This document shows positions 9,511-20,547 of a stretch of DNA of 64,000 bases, piece by piece. Below the pieces are notes generated by a model. That model was not told where the DNA came from, did not search any database, and saw only the letters and a program-made list of their open reading frames with translations. The position numbers were made by a program, and so were the translations under genes. Source of the DNA: Phlyctochytrium arcticum (taxonomy: Eukaryota > Chytridiomycota > Chytridiomycetes > Chytridiales > Chytridiaceae); contig JAHLKI010000006.1 of NCBI GenBank assembly GCA_025602905.1, positions 558,001 to 622,000 on the forward strand, read 5' to 3'. Each line of letters opens with the position of its first letter. The first letter of the stretch is position 1.

Positions 9511-12500
9511 TTACCACAGCTCCTCAGTGATCTCCTCATCCTCATCTTCGTCTCTTACAAAGTCTTCATCCGAGAGGGGCTTCGCCATGTTGTGTATCCA
9601 CCAGATAAATTCATTCCCAGCAATTAACTGTTTGAGGTGAATGCAGATATCTTGACTCAAAATAGGGCATTGACAAATGATTGAACCAGGCCTCATCGGG
9701 GGTTTTTCGAATGTGGAAAACTTATTGAAGAACTTCTTATTGTCAGTTGCGGCATCACCTTGATTGGTTATGTCTTGAAGCGGGGTTCGCACTCTCTCAA
9801 CTGCAGCAAAGTCACTAATATCCGTGTGAACGTTCAGAGGAACGACCTTCTTATCTCCCCAGAGGGTAAGTGGTAATAACCGTTCGGACACAGTCACGAT
9901 TACTTCAGGCGGGATATTACAGTTGATGAATTTCGAAATTTTGGTGTTCTTCTTTCGCTTCTTCTTCGCGGTTTCCGTTGCTGTAGCGGTTGATGGCTGG
10001 GATGGGGCCACTATATAGCGGACCTGATACCCGCGAACTTTTCTAGCGGTGGCAGAATGAGAGAACATCATCTCTCCCTTGATGGTGATGTTGGGCGAAT
10101 TGGCAATGAGTTTGCGGAACATGTCCTTAAGAGTAGCGACCATGATTTCGAGATGTGAGTTAAAGTACTGTGTACGTTTGGTCTCTACGGGCTGTCGTGG
10201 TTGAAGTGTGAACTTTCCCGCGAACTTTGTCCATGGTGTCCGCTTTTTCCTGTCGTCAGCTTTTTGTTTTGCGACTTGCGCCAGAAATGACCTTGAACTT
10301 AAATTTTTGTTTGCAGAGAGGTAAAGTGTGTTTAAGACGGCACGGCCGTGCGAGTCGAATGGCCGGATGCAAGCACGGAGGAGGGAGTGGAAAACCTCCA
10401 GATCCTCAGAACTTGCTAGTGGCAGGTTGCTGTATAGCGCAGCAGTGATGTTATCATCACCCCCCATCTCAATCTCCTGGATTGCAGAGAGAATGTGGAG
10501 AACGATGGTGACATAGTTCCTTTTGCGATATCGTATGAAGAGTGGCAACAACCTATGCAGTACCTCCTTATACAGCACAATGTTGCCGCTGGCCATGGCC
10601 GTTGCAGCATCCAGTACGAGCGGCAACTCTTCATCGAACAGCCGGATGAGGGAGTCCACTATGACACGCTGGAATTCGGGGAGATCTTTCTGCTGTTTCG
10701 CCCAATCCATCACTTGGACACGGCACTGTTTCCAAGCTAAGAACATCATTGTTAGCAACATCATGCGCCTTACAGGTCGCAGCTTTACTAGTTGAACGGC
10801 AAAATCCGGGAATGCGGAGCTCCAAATAGGCATGAACACATTGAAGTTCCGTTGCAATAACGCTGTGATGCATTAAGTATGTAGCCTTGAGACGATGATA
10901 ATAAGGATTTACCTTGCTGGGCATTCAGTGCGATGTGCATACCATCAGGCCATGGGCAAAGAACAATTCGGAGATATGCATGGTCTGGAGATAGACGGCC
11001 CCGCGTTTTCGCCCATAGTATCTTCATGACGTTCCGCCAAACATAAAAGTCGCCAGTAATGAAAATCGCTCCGTCTTTGTAGTGTTCAATAAACTTCTTG
11101 ACGGAAACCATTAGAGATCGTAAATCTTCCGCAGTCTTCATTCTGTTCGGCATCGCATCGAAAACATGAAACTGTTTTAATTCAGCGGCACTGGTTGACA
11201 TGTCGAATTGATACGGCCTGCGAAAAGCATTCGCTTGGTTTGTGTTGATAATTTTTTCGCCGTAGGTTTCCTTCTCAACGATGTCAGTTATTGCTTTGTC
11301 TAGGAGAGGCGCGTTGACGAAGGCCTTCTTGTCCTTGTCAGATCCCATGTCACTGAAGTCTATATACGGCTTTTCCAAGAGTGGTAGAGGTAAAGCTCGA
11401 TGTACGTGTCCATTCTCCTCATCATAAGACGATTGCCCCTTCGGAAAAAACTTCACAGCCAAGTTAGCTTGAGTTTGCACGGTGCTGAACTTTCCTGAGT
11501 TCGCCGAACCAGGTGTTCCATGAACTGAAACTCTGTTGAAGTCGTCCATCTTGACAACTGGAACAACTGTACCCCCGCTCATCTGTTCGGTCAGCTCCTT
11601 GTACGCCCTCGCGTTCGCTTCCTTCATTTTCTGCTTCGCTACGTCCGGACTGAAACTCAAATTAAAAGACGCGAGCACCTTTCTACTGCTCTCGGATAAT
11701 CCTAATGTGGTTGATATCAACACATCCTTCATGAAATTGATGTGGGGATGAAGGAATGCGGCCTTCTGTACAGTAATGGAAGCTATGATTCTTCTCCTTC
11801 TCTCTGACTCTGTTTGCTTCCAGCTAACAGCTGGTAGAAATGTTTCAGTTTCACTGGTATGAGTGGTCAAGCATTAGGTACCTGAGAGCCCCAAGTCGAC
11901 CGCTGTCTTCGTCGCCAAATTGTCGCAACTATCTAAATGCTCAATAAACGCGTCCAAATCCGATGTAAAAGGCATCTTGAGATCACACTCCTTGTCAAGC
12001 AGGTCAAGAACGCCGTTCCTAAACTTCAAGGTATCGGACATGACCGGCTCAACAAAATCGTTCCTGTTGTCCTCCAAGTCGACAGTGATAGTGCCAAAGT
12101 TGATTGTGCGCGTAGGCGTAGGTGAGGCGATCGTGGGCGAGCCGAATGTGGGCGAGCCAAACGTGGGCGTGACGGGTGTATGCACCCCGAAAATAGGCTC
12201 AACGGGTTCAAACGTTGCAGGTGTAGGCATGACAGGTTGTGCAATCACGGATATTGGCGGTACCGGCATGGGCGTGACGTGTGTGATGGTTGTCGATGTA
12301 CTAGTTGCGACTGCCTGGGCATCGTTTTCCTTCTGATTTACTCGAAACAAGGGATGTGGGTACTTGCGGTCAAGTTGGTTCCAGCATTTTTTGCAAAACG
12401 TGGCATTCTTGTGGCCGGCATCCGTGCTGAAATGAAATGGGACGTTGTTCGCTCGAAGATGGGCAAGAAGACCGAGATCTCGATGGCAGTAGCGGGTACT

Positions 12501-12614
12501 GGACTTGGTCTTGCAAATGATGCAGACAGGCTTGACTCCTTTCGGTTCTGTATCGTTGAATGGTGCGATGAATCGGCCATCCTGCCGCCGATTATTGGGG
12601 GGACTAGAAGCCAT
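9511..12614 (-). CDS. Large zinc-finger protein, transposon-like multi-copy family
   Basis: Three exons, 12614..11882, 11830..10913 and 10862..9511, with introns of 51 and 50 nt whose phases agree, giving about 1000 residues. The N-terminal region (about 30-90) holds a Cys/His module with CIIC, a distal Cys-His pair and CKKC, a possible zinc finger. A low-complexity linker with repeated TFGSPTFGSPT follows. The central region reads ITGDFYVWRN and then CPWPDGMHIALNAQQALL, a pattern I associate with uncharacterised, highly multi-copy proteins of early-diverging fungi whose core reads 'GPxHxSLNxRE'. Later come a Lys-rich segment (KKKRKKNTK, possible NLS) and a very acidic C-terminus. It could be a DNA transposon protein, a domesticated derivative, or a host gene family. 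No terminal inverted repeats were identified around it. The ATG at 12614 is the first after which the zinc module follows directly. Confidence 0.7.
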
Positions 12615-13750
12615 GATAACTCGAGTGGACCCGGATAAAACGCTCCAATATTGAAGACAGGCTGAGATAATATGTGTGCCGAGGGTATCTAAGCGTCTCC
12701 GTACTCGTCCAATGCGAGGGACCGAAACGGGGGGACCTGGAAGGGCCATCTGAAATTCGCACATAACTGTTATCATTGCTACACAAAACGGCTCAAAACG
12801 TCAGCCAATCCAAAGTGAATTATTACATCTCGAGGTTCGTGACGTAAAAGCGCAACTTTATTGACAGTCTGCAATGAAACAGGGTCAAGGTAGATTTACC
12901 AACACGTATTTCACGAACACGCCGGAGCTCTGATTACATCAGCGTGGCTGCGACTCTGATTTGTCCTAAAATGGAACCCGTGCGCTGGGCGCGTCGCGTG
13001 ATTGCAACACGTGATTCATGGTCTCACGGTCGGTTCACTTGGATCTCCACAGGAATTGGGCTGTCAACTTCAATCTGCAGTCTTGACCCATATCCTGCTT
13101 GAGAAGCACTCAAACATGGTCGTCCACCATATCATATTCCAAAGGATCCGCTCAGGTTAGTTCGACTACACGCAAGATGATCCACAAGTTTTTCTAAACA
13201 TATTTGCTGCTCCGCGCGGTTTTCCCAGAGTGAGAGAGCAAGACCGAGATTGTCGCCAATCTCCATGATCCCCTCGGTCGTTACCTCGCTGCTCACCCCA
13301 CCTCCATCCTCATGGGCACACCGCCAAAAAACGTATAATGCCTCGCGACTAGTCCATGCGGACGGGCACCGATTTTGCATCGTACACGTCGGATACAATA
13401 TTTTCATTGTTGCAGTGTTTTTCTTTTCACACAAAGACTGGGAAGGTGCCCTGAGCGAACGAGTGTATAACCCTCTGTCCCGCGGAGGATGTGACCTTTC
13501 ATGGCAAGGTTGTTTTGTCAAAATACATCATATTGTCCTCTCCATCTAGTGTCATACTCGAGTATGTTCAGGCCAACTATTTGACACATATCATGCCACC
13601 TACAATGCTTCTTTTGCTAAAATAAATGGACTGATTTTGCCAGTCTCCTGTAACGTGTTACGTGTATGACTTTGTCAAAAATCTACTCGTGTGTTCTACG
13701 CAAATCATTCTGCGGCACATTCTGCGACGCTGCACGCAATAATCTTGAAT
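12615..13750. other. Gene-free stretch
   Basis: No gene recognised. A minus-strand open frame at 13132..13521 (129 codons) has no start context or motif that I can support. Confidence 0.45.
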
Positions 13751-13870
13751 TTTTTTCTAGAACATCGAGTGTTGCAAAACTTATCGCTGGTACAATGGAA
13801 CCGTCTCGGGCCGAGGTTTGAGGTATCGGTATTTTGAATTGTTCTTGGACAAAGGAAGGTAGTAAGAAAC
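13751..13870 (-). pseudogene. Relic 3 of the low-complexity tail-anchored gene
   Basis: The minus strand reads PSFVQEQFKIPIPQ followed by SARDGSI, aligned with PSFAQQQFETSLPQ / TARDSPI in the intact gene and with the same place in copy 1. The 3' flank ('ttttttctagaacatcgagtg') also resembles that of the intact copy, but the hydrophobic tail between them is deleted. This places a fragment of the family about 8 kb away from the tandem pair. Confidence 0.65.
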
Positions 13871-14683
13871 CCCATCAAAAACCAAGCTATACACCATGGT
13901 TCGCACACTTCTCCAATTGGCCTGCGCACATGCTACACTTTTGAGCCGCGGTTGAATCGGTGTTGCTACCCAACATTGTGTCAAAATGAACGAAGGGATA
14001 GAGTTGAACTGAAGGCTCGGTCTTCAAAAGTACGCGATCGGGTGAACATCTTGGTTTAGGTGTTTGTTCTAGTGTATCCCAAAGGATCCCCCCCCCCCCC
14101 CAACACACATCCAAGAATCTTAACCTGCAATAACAAGAAGAAAAAAACAATACTCCCTCTCTCTTGCTAGCTTGCGCTCGGGTTCGTCGAACAGTCCACC
14201 AGTAGTCCACATGCTGATTTTGCAACAGTAAAAATCATTGCTCGCCCACCTCCTTCTCCCGCTCGCACGGTTTTGCAGAGCAAAATCAATGCTCACCTTC
14301 TAGGTCACCGCAGTTTATTTTGCTCAAACTCAGTTTTGTTGTGCGCTCCTCGCCTAGCGCTCGCCAGTTTCCCTGCGTGGGAAAAAACCAACAGTCAACG
14401 ACGCGGAATCAGTAACCCGGTCAGTGAGAGTCGGCTGCGCTTGCGGTGGACTCTGCGTGTTCATAGGGCAATTGGGTAAATCGAGCCGGTGGATCTTGTT
14501 GGAGTGTCTGCTATCGAACAGGAATCAGGATCAAAAGTCGCGTCTCGCGTTTCGGGAAATCCCGGGGAGCGTATTTAAGCTGTACGTTAACGATCCGGTC
14601 AATTCCGAGAATTCCGTTGTTGGCTTGTTGGCTTTGTTGGAATCACCAAATCTGCCAAATCGTCCCACTGTCAAATCACCCAA
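13871..14683. other. Gene-free stretch with a C homopolymer
   Basis: Contains a run of 14 C at 14088..14101 and a TATA-like 'gtatttaag' near 14570, about 110 bp before the TenA-like gene. No coding region recognised. Confidence 0.45.
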
Positions 14684-15537
14684 ATGACAGCCAGTACATG
14701 CGACTCCCTCCTCCAACAGCACACGGACCGGCTCAAGGCCGCCACGCAGCACGAGTTCCTCAAACGCGTCGTAAGTCACATTCCTCATCTTTGTCAGATC
14801 GCCAGACTGATCGTATTGTATACCAGGCTGAGGGCGGTGCAGACAAAGCTTTCTCGCGGTGGCTCATCCAAGACTTTCATTTCGTAAACGGGTACATTCA
14901 ATTCCTGGGTATCATCCTGGGCCGAATCTCCGCCGATGCGCCGGTCGAGACCGCTGAAGGTCTCACAACCGGATTCCTAACTGCACTCATCGGAATGACC
15001 AAAGAGGCCCTCTTTTTCCGCGACCAGGCTAAATTGATGGGAATCGAATTGGGGTATACGGAGGAGAGTTTCGAAGATCCGTACCGAAAGTACATTACTT
15101 ATCTCCATAAACTGGGACGGGAGGGAACCTTGGCAGAGGTTTTGGTAGCCTTTTGGGCAGTCGAAAAGGTAAAATCGAGCTTGTACCCTTTCTGCTTGGT
15201 ATGCTGATTCCGATATATAGGTTTATTTGGACTCTTGGGTTTACGCCTCAGAACACATCCCACTGACGGGTCCAAACACGTACGGCCATTTCATCAAACA
15301 CTGGGCCAACCCCGAATTTTCAAAGTTTGTGAGCTGGCTCGCTGATATTGCCAATGAGGCTGCACCGGCTGTTACACCCGAAATGACTGAAATTGTCCGG
15401 TTTGTTATTGAGGTAGGTGTGCGTATCAGGAATGGGTGGAGGCTTGGGCTCAATGAAGTTTTGTTGTCTAGATTGAAGTAGAGTGTTGGGAGTATGCCAT
15501 GGATCGGCAGGGTGGAGAGCAGCGGGCGTCTCGGTAG
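14684..15537 (+). CDS. TenA/THI-4-like protein (haem-oxygenase-like fold)
   Basis: Four exons, 14684..14770, 14827..15168, 15221..15412 and 15472..15537, all phase 0 and joined by 52-59-nt introns, giving 228 residues, the usual TenA length. Characteristic segments are AFSRWLIQDFHFV (N-terminal helices), the central DPYRKYITYL, AEVLVAFWAVEKVYLDSW and the C-terminal IEVECWEYA, matching the conserved helices of the family. TenA enzymes hydrolyse aminopyrimidines in thiamine salvage; the TENA_E branch lacks the usual active-site Cys, and this protein looks closer to that branch, so the reaction is uncertain. No other thiamine gene is nearby. The start is the only Met that precedes the first conserved helix. 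Confidence 0.85.
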
Positions 15538-16039
15538 GAGTAGTGTATGATTATAGATTTAGATTTTTGCATAGCATTCTGTGTTCGATAGCTGTAGATA
15601 CAGTGAATTACATTTTTTACATAGTCGAAGGCCAGGTCTCATTTGAGCGGCTTGCAAGTTGGTCAAAACACTATTCAAGTTTGTAATCTTGAGCCACCCA
15701 CATTGCCTTGGTGAGAAGAAAGACATTTTGGCTGCTGCGTTTGAGATTTTGCGACCAGTGCAAACGAGGGGACATTATCAGAGAAAATGCTTAGAATACT
15801 CACGCTTGGTACAGGGAAAAAGTCAAGATGCGCTTATTATGTTGCAACTTGCAAGTCACTTCCTGAATTTCGAATCTCTTTCCTTGATTCTCACGTCCAA
15901 ACGGAAGTGCCCAAGGTAATAATTCCGAAACACACCAGCAATCTGGTCGTTGGTCTCGTTGAAGCGCCGTTCGAGCTTCGCCACCCCGCCACACGACGCC
16001 GCAAAAATACCGCAAAAAAATGCTTAAATAGAAGCGAGC
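15538..16039. other. Intergenic, nothing recognised
   Basis: Between the TenA-like gene and the ferric reductase promoter. Open frames here show no protein similarity. Confidence 0.5.
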
Positions 16040-16083
16040 GGGCAAAAACCCCTCACCTTCCAAAAGGGCAAAAACCCCTCACC
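16040..16083. repeat. 18-bp direct repeat in the ferric reductase 5' region
   Basis: The 18-mer gggcaaaaacccctcacc occurs at 16040..16057 and 16066..16083, separated by 8 bp and ending 19 bp before the start codon. It may lie in the 5' leader or be a regulatory repeat. Confidence 0.7.
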
Positions 16084-16102
16084 CACAAAAACTCCGACAA
16101 AA

Positions 16103-18284
16103 ATGATTCAGCTCCAATTTCTCCTCACACTCCTTCTCACCCGCTCCGTTTTAGCCTGGAGGCCAACACTAGCACTTCCCGGCTACGGATTCAGCTGGTA
16201 CCGTTTTCCTTGCGGCAATGCCTGCTACAATGCCGTCTCGGGCGCCATGCTTGCCTGCACCGACATGGACCATTCAGGTGGAGGCCACGACCACGGCGCC
16301 ATCGGAGCGACTACACCAACTTGTCGAGCCAACGATACTCCCTACCTGACCACCCTGGCTTTGTGCATGGATGCCCATTGCAATGCTGCCGACGCTCTCG
16401 CCTGGCAACGAGAAGAATTCTGGGAAACTGAAAGTACGGGTGTCCCTGCTGGGTTTGATCCAGTTTCTCCCAAATGGACCTATGCTCAAGCAGTGCTGGA
16501 GGCAAAGAAGGGGCCCAGTGTTCCGTTCAACTCGTCTTCTGAGGATATTCTAAACAGGACGTCGCTGGTGACGGATGACTTGTACAAGTTCCAGGCCAAT
16601 ACCATGATCGTCTTTGACAGAGTGGAAGTAGTTCAGTCAGTGTACATGTAAGTTTGACGCGAACACTCCTTATCATAAAGGTCACGCAGCTAACCAAGTG
16701 CATCTTTGCTATAGCTTCATCCTGTTGGGTTTCGCTCTTGGTACTCCCATCCTCCTTACTTGGTTCGGCCGCCTACCCTTTGGTACACACATCCTCGGCC
16801 GGCTCAAACCATACTTGCTGTACCCTGCCACCATCAAAGACTACAATGTCCGCCCTTTGCCCTGGTTCCTCGGCAACTCTCCCTCCATGGGACAGTCCCT
16901 TTACATCTTTATCTTTTTCGTGCTCAACATTGTTCTCATTTGCGTCAACTACGAGACGGTCCAGCCCCATTCCTGGGGTCTCACTCCTTACGAAGAGATT
17001 ACGGCTTACGTCGGGTACCGAACTGGCCATATCTCTTTTGCCTTGCTTCCCCTCACGATTCTCTTTTCGGGGCGCAACAACTTTTTGCTGTGGATCACCA
17101 ATTGGTCGTACTCTACCTACCTGCTTCTCCACCGCTGGATCGCCCGAATGTTTACGCTTCAGGCCATTATCCACAGTATCGCTCTGTTCCTATCTTACCA
17201 ATCAGCCAATACGGTGGTCGTGGAGTCTCCCAAACCCTATTGGCAATGGGGTATCGTCGGCACCGTTCTAGCGTGCGCCATGCTGGTCTTGAGTCACGTC
17301 TATATCCGCCGCAACTTTTACGAAGTCTTTTTGATCCTTCATATTCTGCTGGCCGTCTTTGTCATTGCGGGGTGCTGGTACCATATCATATACCGATGGG
17401 GAAACCACTTTTACATGATTTGGCTATACGCTGCTGTGGCCGTATGGAGTTTTGACCGGGTTCTTCGGGTTGGTCGGGTTCTCAAGAACGGGTACAAGAA
17501 GGCTGTGGTGACCGACATTGGGGCAGATCATGTTCGTGTGGACATTCCTGGAGTGCGGTGGTCGGCTCGGCCTGGACAGATTGCTTACGCTTATTTCCCT
17601 ACCCTTGACCTTAAAAGGCCTTGGGAGAACCACCCATTCTCTGTTGTATCGACTGCTCTCATGCACGCCGCCCCTCAGAGTCACTTGGCCGACAGCGGCA
17701 AAGCCAACAACTTTCATGAGACGATGGTCGTTAGCCATGCGGGTGAAAACGCAGATGTCAAGGAAACCACTTCCAACCCCGTTATCCTCGTTGCAGAGTC
17801 GGCTACGACGACCGGCGTCACCCTTATCATCAAAAAGAGTGCTGGTCTCACGCGGTTCCTGAAATCAGACGCTCGACTCACCACGCTCCTCGAAGGTCCC
17901 TACAAGCAAACCCCATCTTCCGGCATCCTGGACTCGGACCGCGTCCTCCTCATTGGCGGCGGGATCGGCATCATGGGTCTTTTGGCATGGACGCGCGCGC
18001 ATCACAATGTCAAACTCGCGTGGGGCGTTCGATCCGAAGCGACGGCTTTGGTACAAGAAGTTGGCGGTGCTATTGCGACACTAAGGGAGAAGCAGGTGCT
18101 GGTGGGTGAGAGGTTGAACTTGGAAGAACTAGTGAGGAATGAGGCTGCAGCTGGGTATGGGAAGGTTGGGGTGGTTGTCTGTGGGCCTGGGGCAATGTGT
18201 GATGAGGTTCGGGCGCTGGTTGCGGGGATTGGTAGGAGTTCCAAGACGGTGTTTGAGCTGGAGGTCGACGCGTACTCGTGGTAG
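16103..18284 (+). CDS. Ferric-chelate reductase (FRE family, plasma membrane)
   Basis: Two exons, 16103..16647 and 16715..18284 (67-nt intron, phase 2), giving 704 residues. A signal peptide (about 1-18) leads into a Cys-containing extracellular domain (FPCGNACYNAVSGAM, LACTDMDH) with a His-rich loop HSGGGHDHG near residues 54-62. A multi-helix ferric-reductase transmembrane domain follows, with paired haem-ligand histidines in HRWIARMFTLQAIIH and in the FLILHILL/CWYHI helices. The C-terminal half is cytosolic: FAD-binding ENHPFSVVS, nucleotide-binding GGGIGIMG, VCGPGAM, and the typical FELEVDAYSW end. It reduces extracellular Fe(III), possibly also Cu(II), using NADPH for uptake. No permease or multicopper oxidase is adjacent. 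An 18-bp direct repeat lies in the 5' region. Confidence 0.95.
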
Positions 18285-18537
18285 TTCTTGTCTCATTTTT
18301 TTTGGTCGTAGTTTGTCGTCTAGTAAATTCCTATGGTTTCGCGTAACAATACTTGAGTTGTTCAGTTCATTTGAAGTTCAGGCCGTCGGCAGTCGACCTT
18401 AGGACACTCTTGCCATCTGTCCGGGAGCAGCATCTTGGGTAGTTGGAAAGTTGAAACGCGTTGTATCAGGTTAGGGCTGATTTCGAAGCTCTGACGGCCG
18501 GGTAAATGAATTCGACCGGGCGGTGGCTCAGAACAAA
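18285..18537. other. Promoter-side spacer
   Basis: Between the ferric reductase stop and the TATA box of the next gene. Nothing else seen. Confidence 0.5.
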
Positions 18538-18545
18538 TATAAAAA
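18538..18545 (+). promoter_or_regulatory. TATA box of the PAF acetylhydrolase gene
   Basis: TATAAAAA, 54 bp upstream of the ATG at 18599. It lies downstream of an alternative in-frame ATG at 18506, so that ATG is probably not transcribed. Confidence 0.55.
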
Positions 18546-18598
18546 CGGCAAAAACTCCGCTGGAGCAGCTTCGAAAATCGCAGCATCCATTAGATCAA

Positions 18599-20292
18599 AT
18601 GACTTCCTTCCCAGCAACGAAAGATTCGGCAGACACCTCGGCAACTGCGCTTTTGCCTACACCCACAGAAGACTCGATGCCCCTGCGTCGCCCGACAACC
18701 GCCCTGTCCAAGAACCGGCGCTGGCTGGGCAGCTTCTTGCCGCAGCTTCCTGCCTACTTGGGCCCCCATCCCGTCGGCGTCTTTGACATCGAAACCCCAG
18801 AAACCACCACCAACAAGGGTGTGCTCGTTCGGATTTACTACCCTACCACTACTGCTGCAGCCAAGAGACATAACCGCGCCTCATGGCTGCCCAGAACGGG
18901 TTTCTATTCTAAAGGTTATGGCGATTTCTCCAAGCTCCCATCCTTTTTATCCCTCATGCTCCTTGGCCCCATCCTGGGAAGCGTCAAAACCCCTGGTTTC
19001 CTCAATGCACCACTGGCAGGATCTCTTACTCCTACTACTCCTGAGATCTCATCCACATCCAAGGACTTTGCAGCAACGCATCCAACGGCATCTCCCCTTT
19101 CCCAGCATCTACCACTCATGATCTTTTGCCATGGCCTCGGAGGCATGCGCACAACCTATTCTGCGTTCTGCGGCAACATGGCCAGCGAAGGTTTCATTGT
19201 CGCTGCGATCGAACACCGTGATGGGTCGGCCGCAGTTGCCGCTGTCAATAATTACAAAGATAAAGTTTCTTACTTGCGCATTCCGGACAAGTTGCCACCT
19301 GGGGAAACTTCCACCGAGGAAGAATTTGCTTTCAACTTTCGGAGAAGGCAGGTCGATCACAAGGCTCAGGAAGTCAAGGAAGTTGTGCAGCTACTTGAAG
19401 ACTTGAATGCCGGCCGTACCATTACCAATCTTTTGGCAAAGACCCACGAGACGAAGGGCTTTGAAGCCCAGTTCCAGGATCGAATGGACTTTGATAGTTT
19501 TGTCATGGCCGGCCACTCTTTTGGGGTAAGTAGCGAGTCCGAGGTCGAACGAAGTAAGGCACTATTCCGGAGAGAAAACGGATCGCTCAGGAGAGGGGTA
19601 TAGGATTTGAGAGAGAATGAGAAGCATGGTCTGGAGGGACGGATGTGGATGTATTGGGATGAGGAAGGGTTTTTTTTTTGGAAGGACGAATGAGGATGTA
19701 TTGGGATGTGAGGGGTGGAGGGACAGATGTTTGTTTTGACACACCATTTTTGTTCTAATATCTGACACCTCTTTATCATATATAGGCGGCCACAGCACTC
19801 ACAGCACTCCAAGAGCCCAGTAACCCTTTCACCTGTGGCATCGCCCAAGATCCTTGGATGCACGCCGTCACCCGCAACCTGTCCATCTCCAAACCCTTTA
19901 TATCCCTCCAGTCTCAAACGTTCCAATGGATCACCAACCTGGACCCATTGCGAGACCTCTTTTCCCATCGCGAGTGCGCAAAGCAGTCCCGATTTGGTGT
20001 ACTGAAAGGAACGGCCCATCAAAACACGAGCGATTTCCCGGTCTTGTTTCCGGGGCTCATGAAACGGGTCAAGCTGTCTGGAACTACTGATCCGACTCAT
20101 GCCCTCGAATTGAATCATGCATGGCATGTTGAATTTTTGAAGGAACAGCTACCTCATAACCCGGTGGTGCAGCACATCCGATCATGGGCTGGCTTCAACA
20201 AGGATGCGGACGAGAGCGAACGGCCACCCGAAGTCATAGAGGGAAAGGAAGCCTTTGATTTACTGTATGGAGAAATACGGCATGCTTGGTAG
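18599..20292 (+). CDS. Platelet-activating-factor acetylhydrolase-like lipase
   Basis: Two exons, 18599..19525 and 19786..20292, giving 477 residues. The 260-nt intron is long for this region and splits the nucleophile motif: GHSFG ends exon 1 (Ser307) and AATAL opens exon 2, restoring the GHSFGAAT of plasma/type-II PAF acetylhydrolases. Other family marks are LPLMIFCHGLGGMRTTYS (oxyanion region), AAIEHRDGS, and ITNLDPLRDLF and ELNHAWHVEF near the C-terminus, the latter likely carrying the catalytic His. The enzyme class removes short or oxidised acyl groups from phospholipids. No signal peptide is apparent, so a cytosolic form is more likely. The start is set by the TATA box at 18538. Confidence 0.9.
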
Positions 20293-20480
20293 ATTAGCAT
20301 ACCCCTCTTTGCGCTCCTCATCGATATTTCTGTTACATATATTATACCATAATTGTGCCAAGATAAACATTTGCGTTTGAACGCAAGCAACCTGAGCTTG
20401 ATTTGCAGCCAACCTGTCAAAATGTACGCGTTTCAACCAGCAAGGGCCGCAATTCCGACCCGGACCAGCCTGTACCGACA

Positions 20481-20487
20481 TATAAAG
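20481..20487 (+). promoter_or_regulatory. TATA box of Pol X copy 1
   Basis: TATAAAG 67 bp upstream of the ATG. The copy-2 promoter has CATAAAAG at the matching place. Confidence 0.55.
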
Positions 20488-20547
20488 GGACGGCTGAAGT
20501 ACTCCAATGCCTCTGTCTCTTCCGTCTGACCGCTACAACTCCCGAAC

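Noticed and set aside
13132..13521. 129-codon minus-strand open frame as a gene
   Set aside because: No motif, no splice or promoter support, and the opposite strand is equally open; composition looks random.
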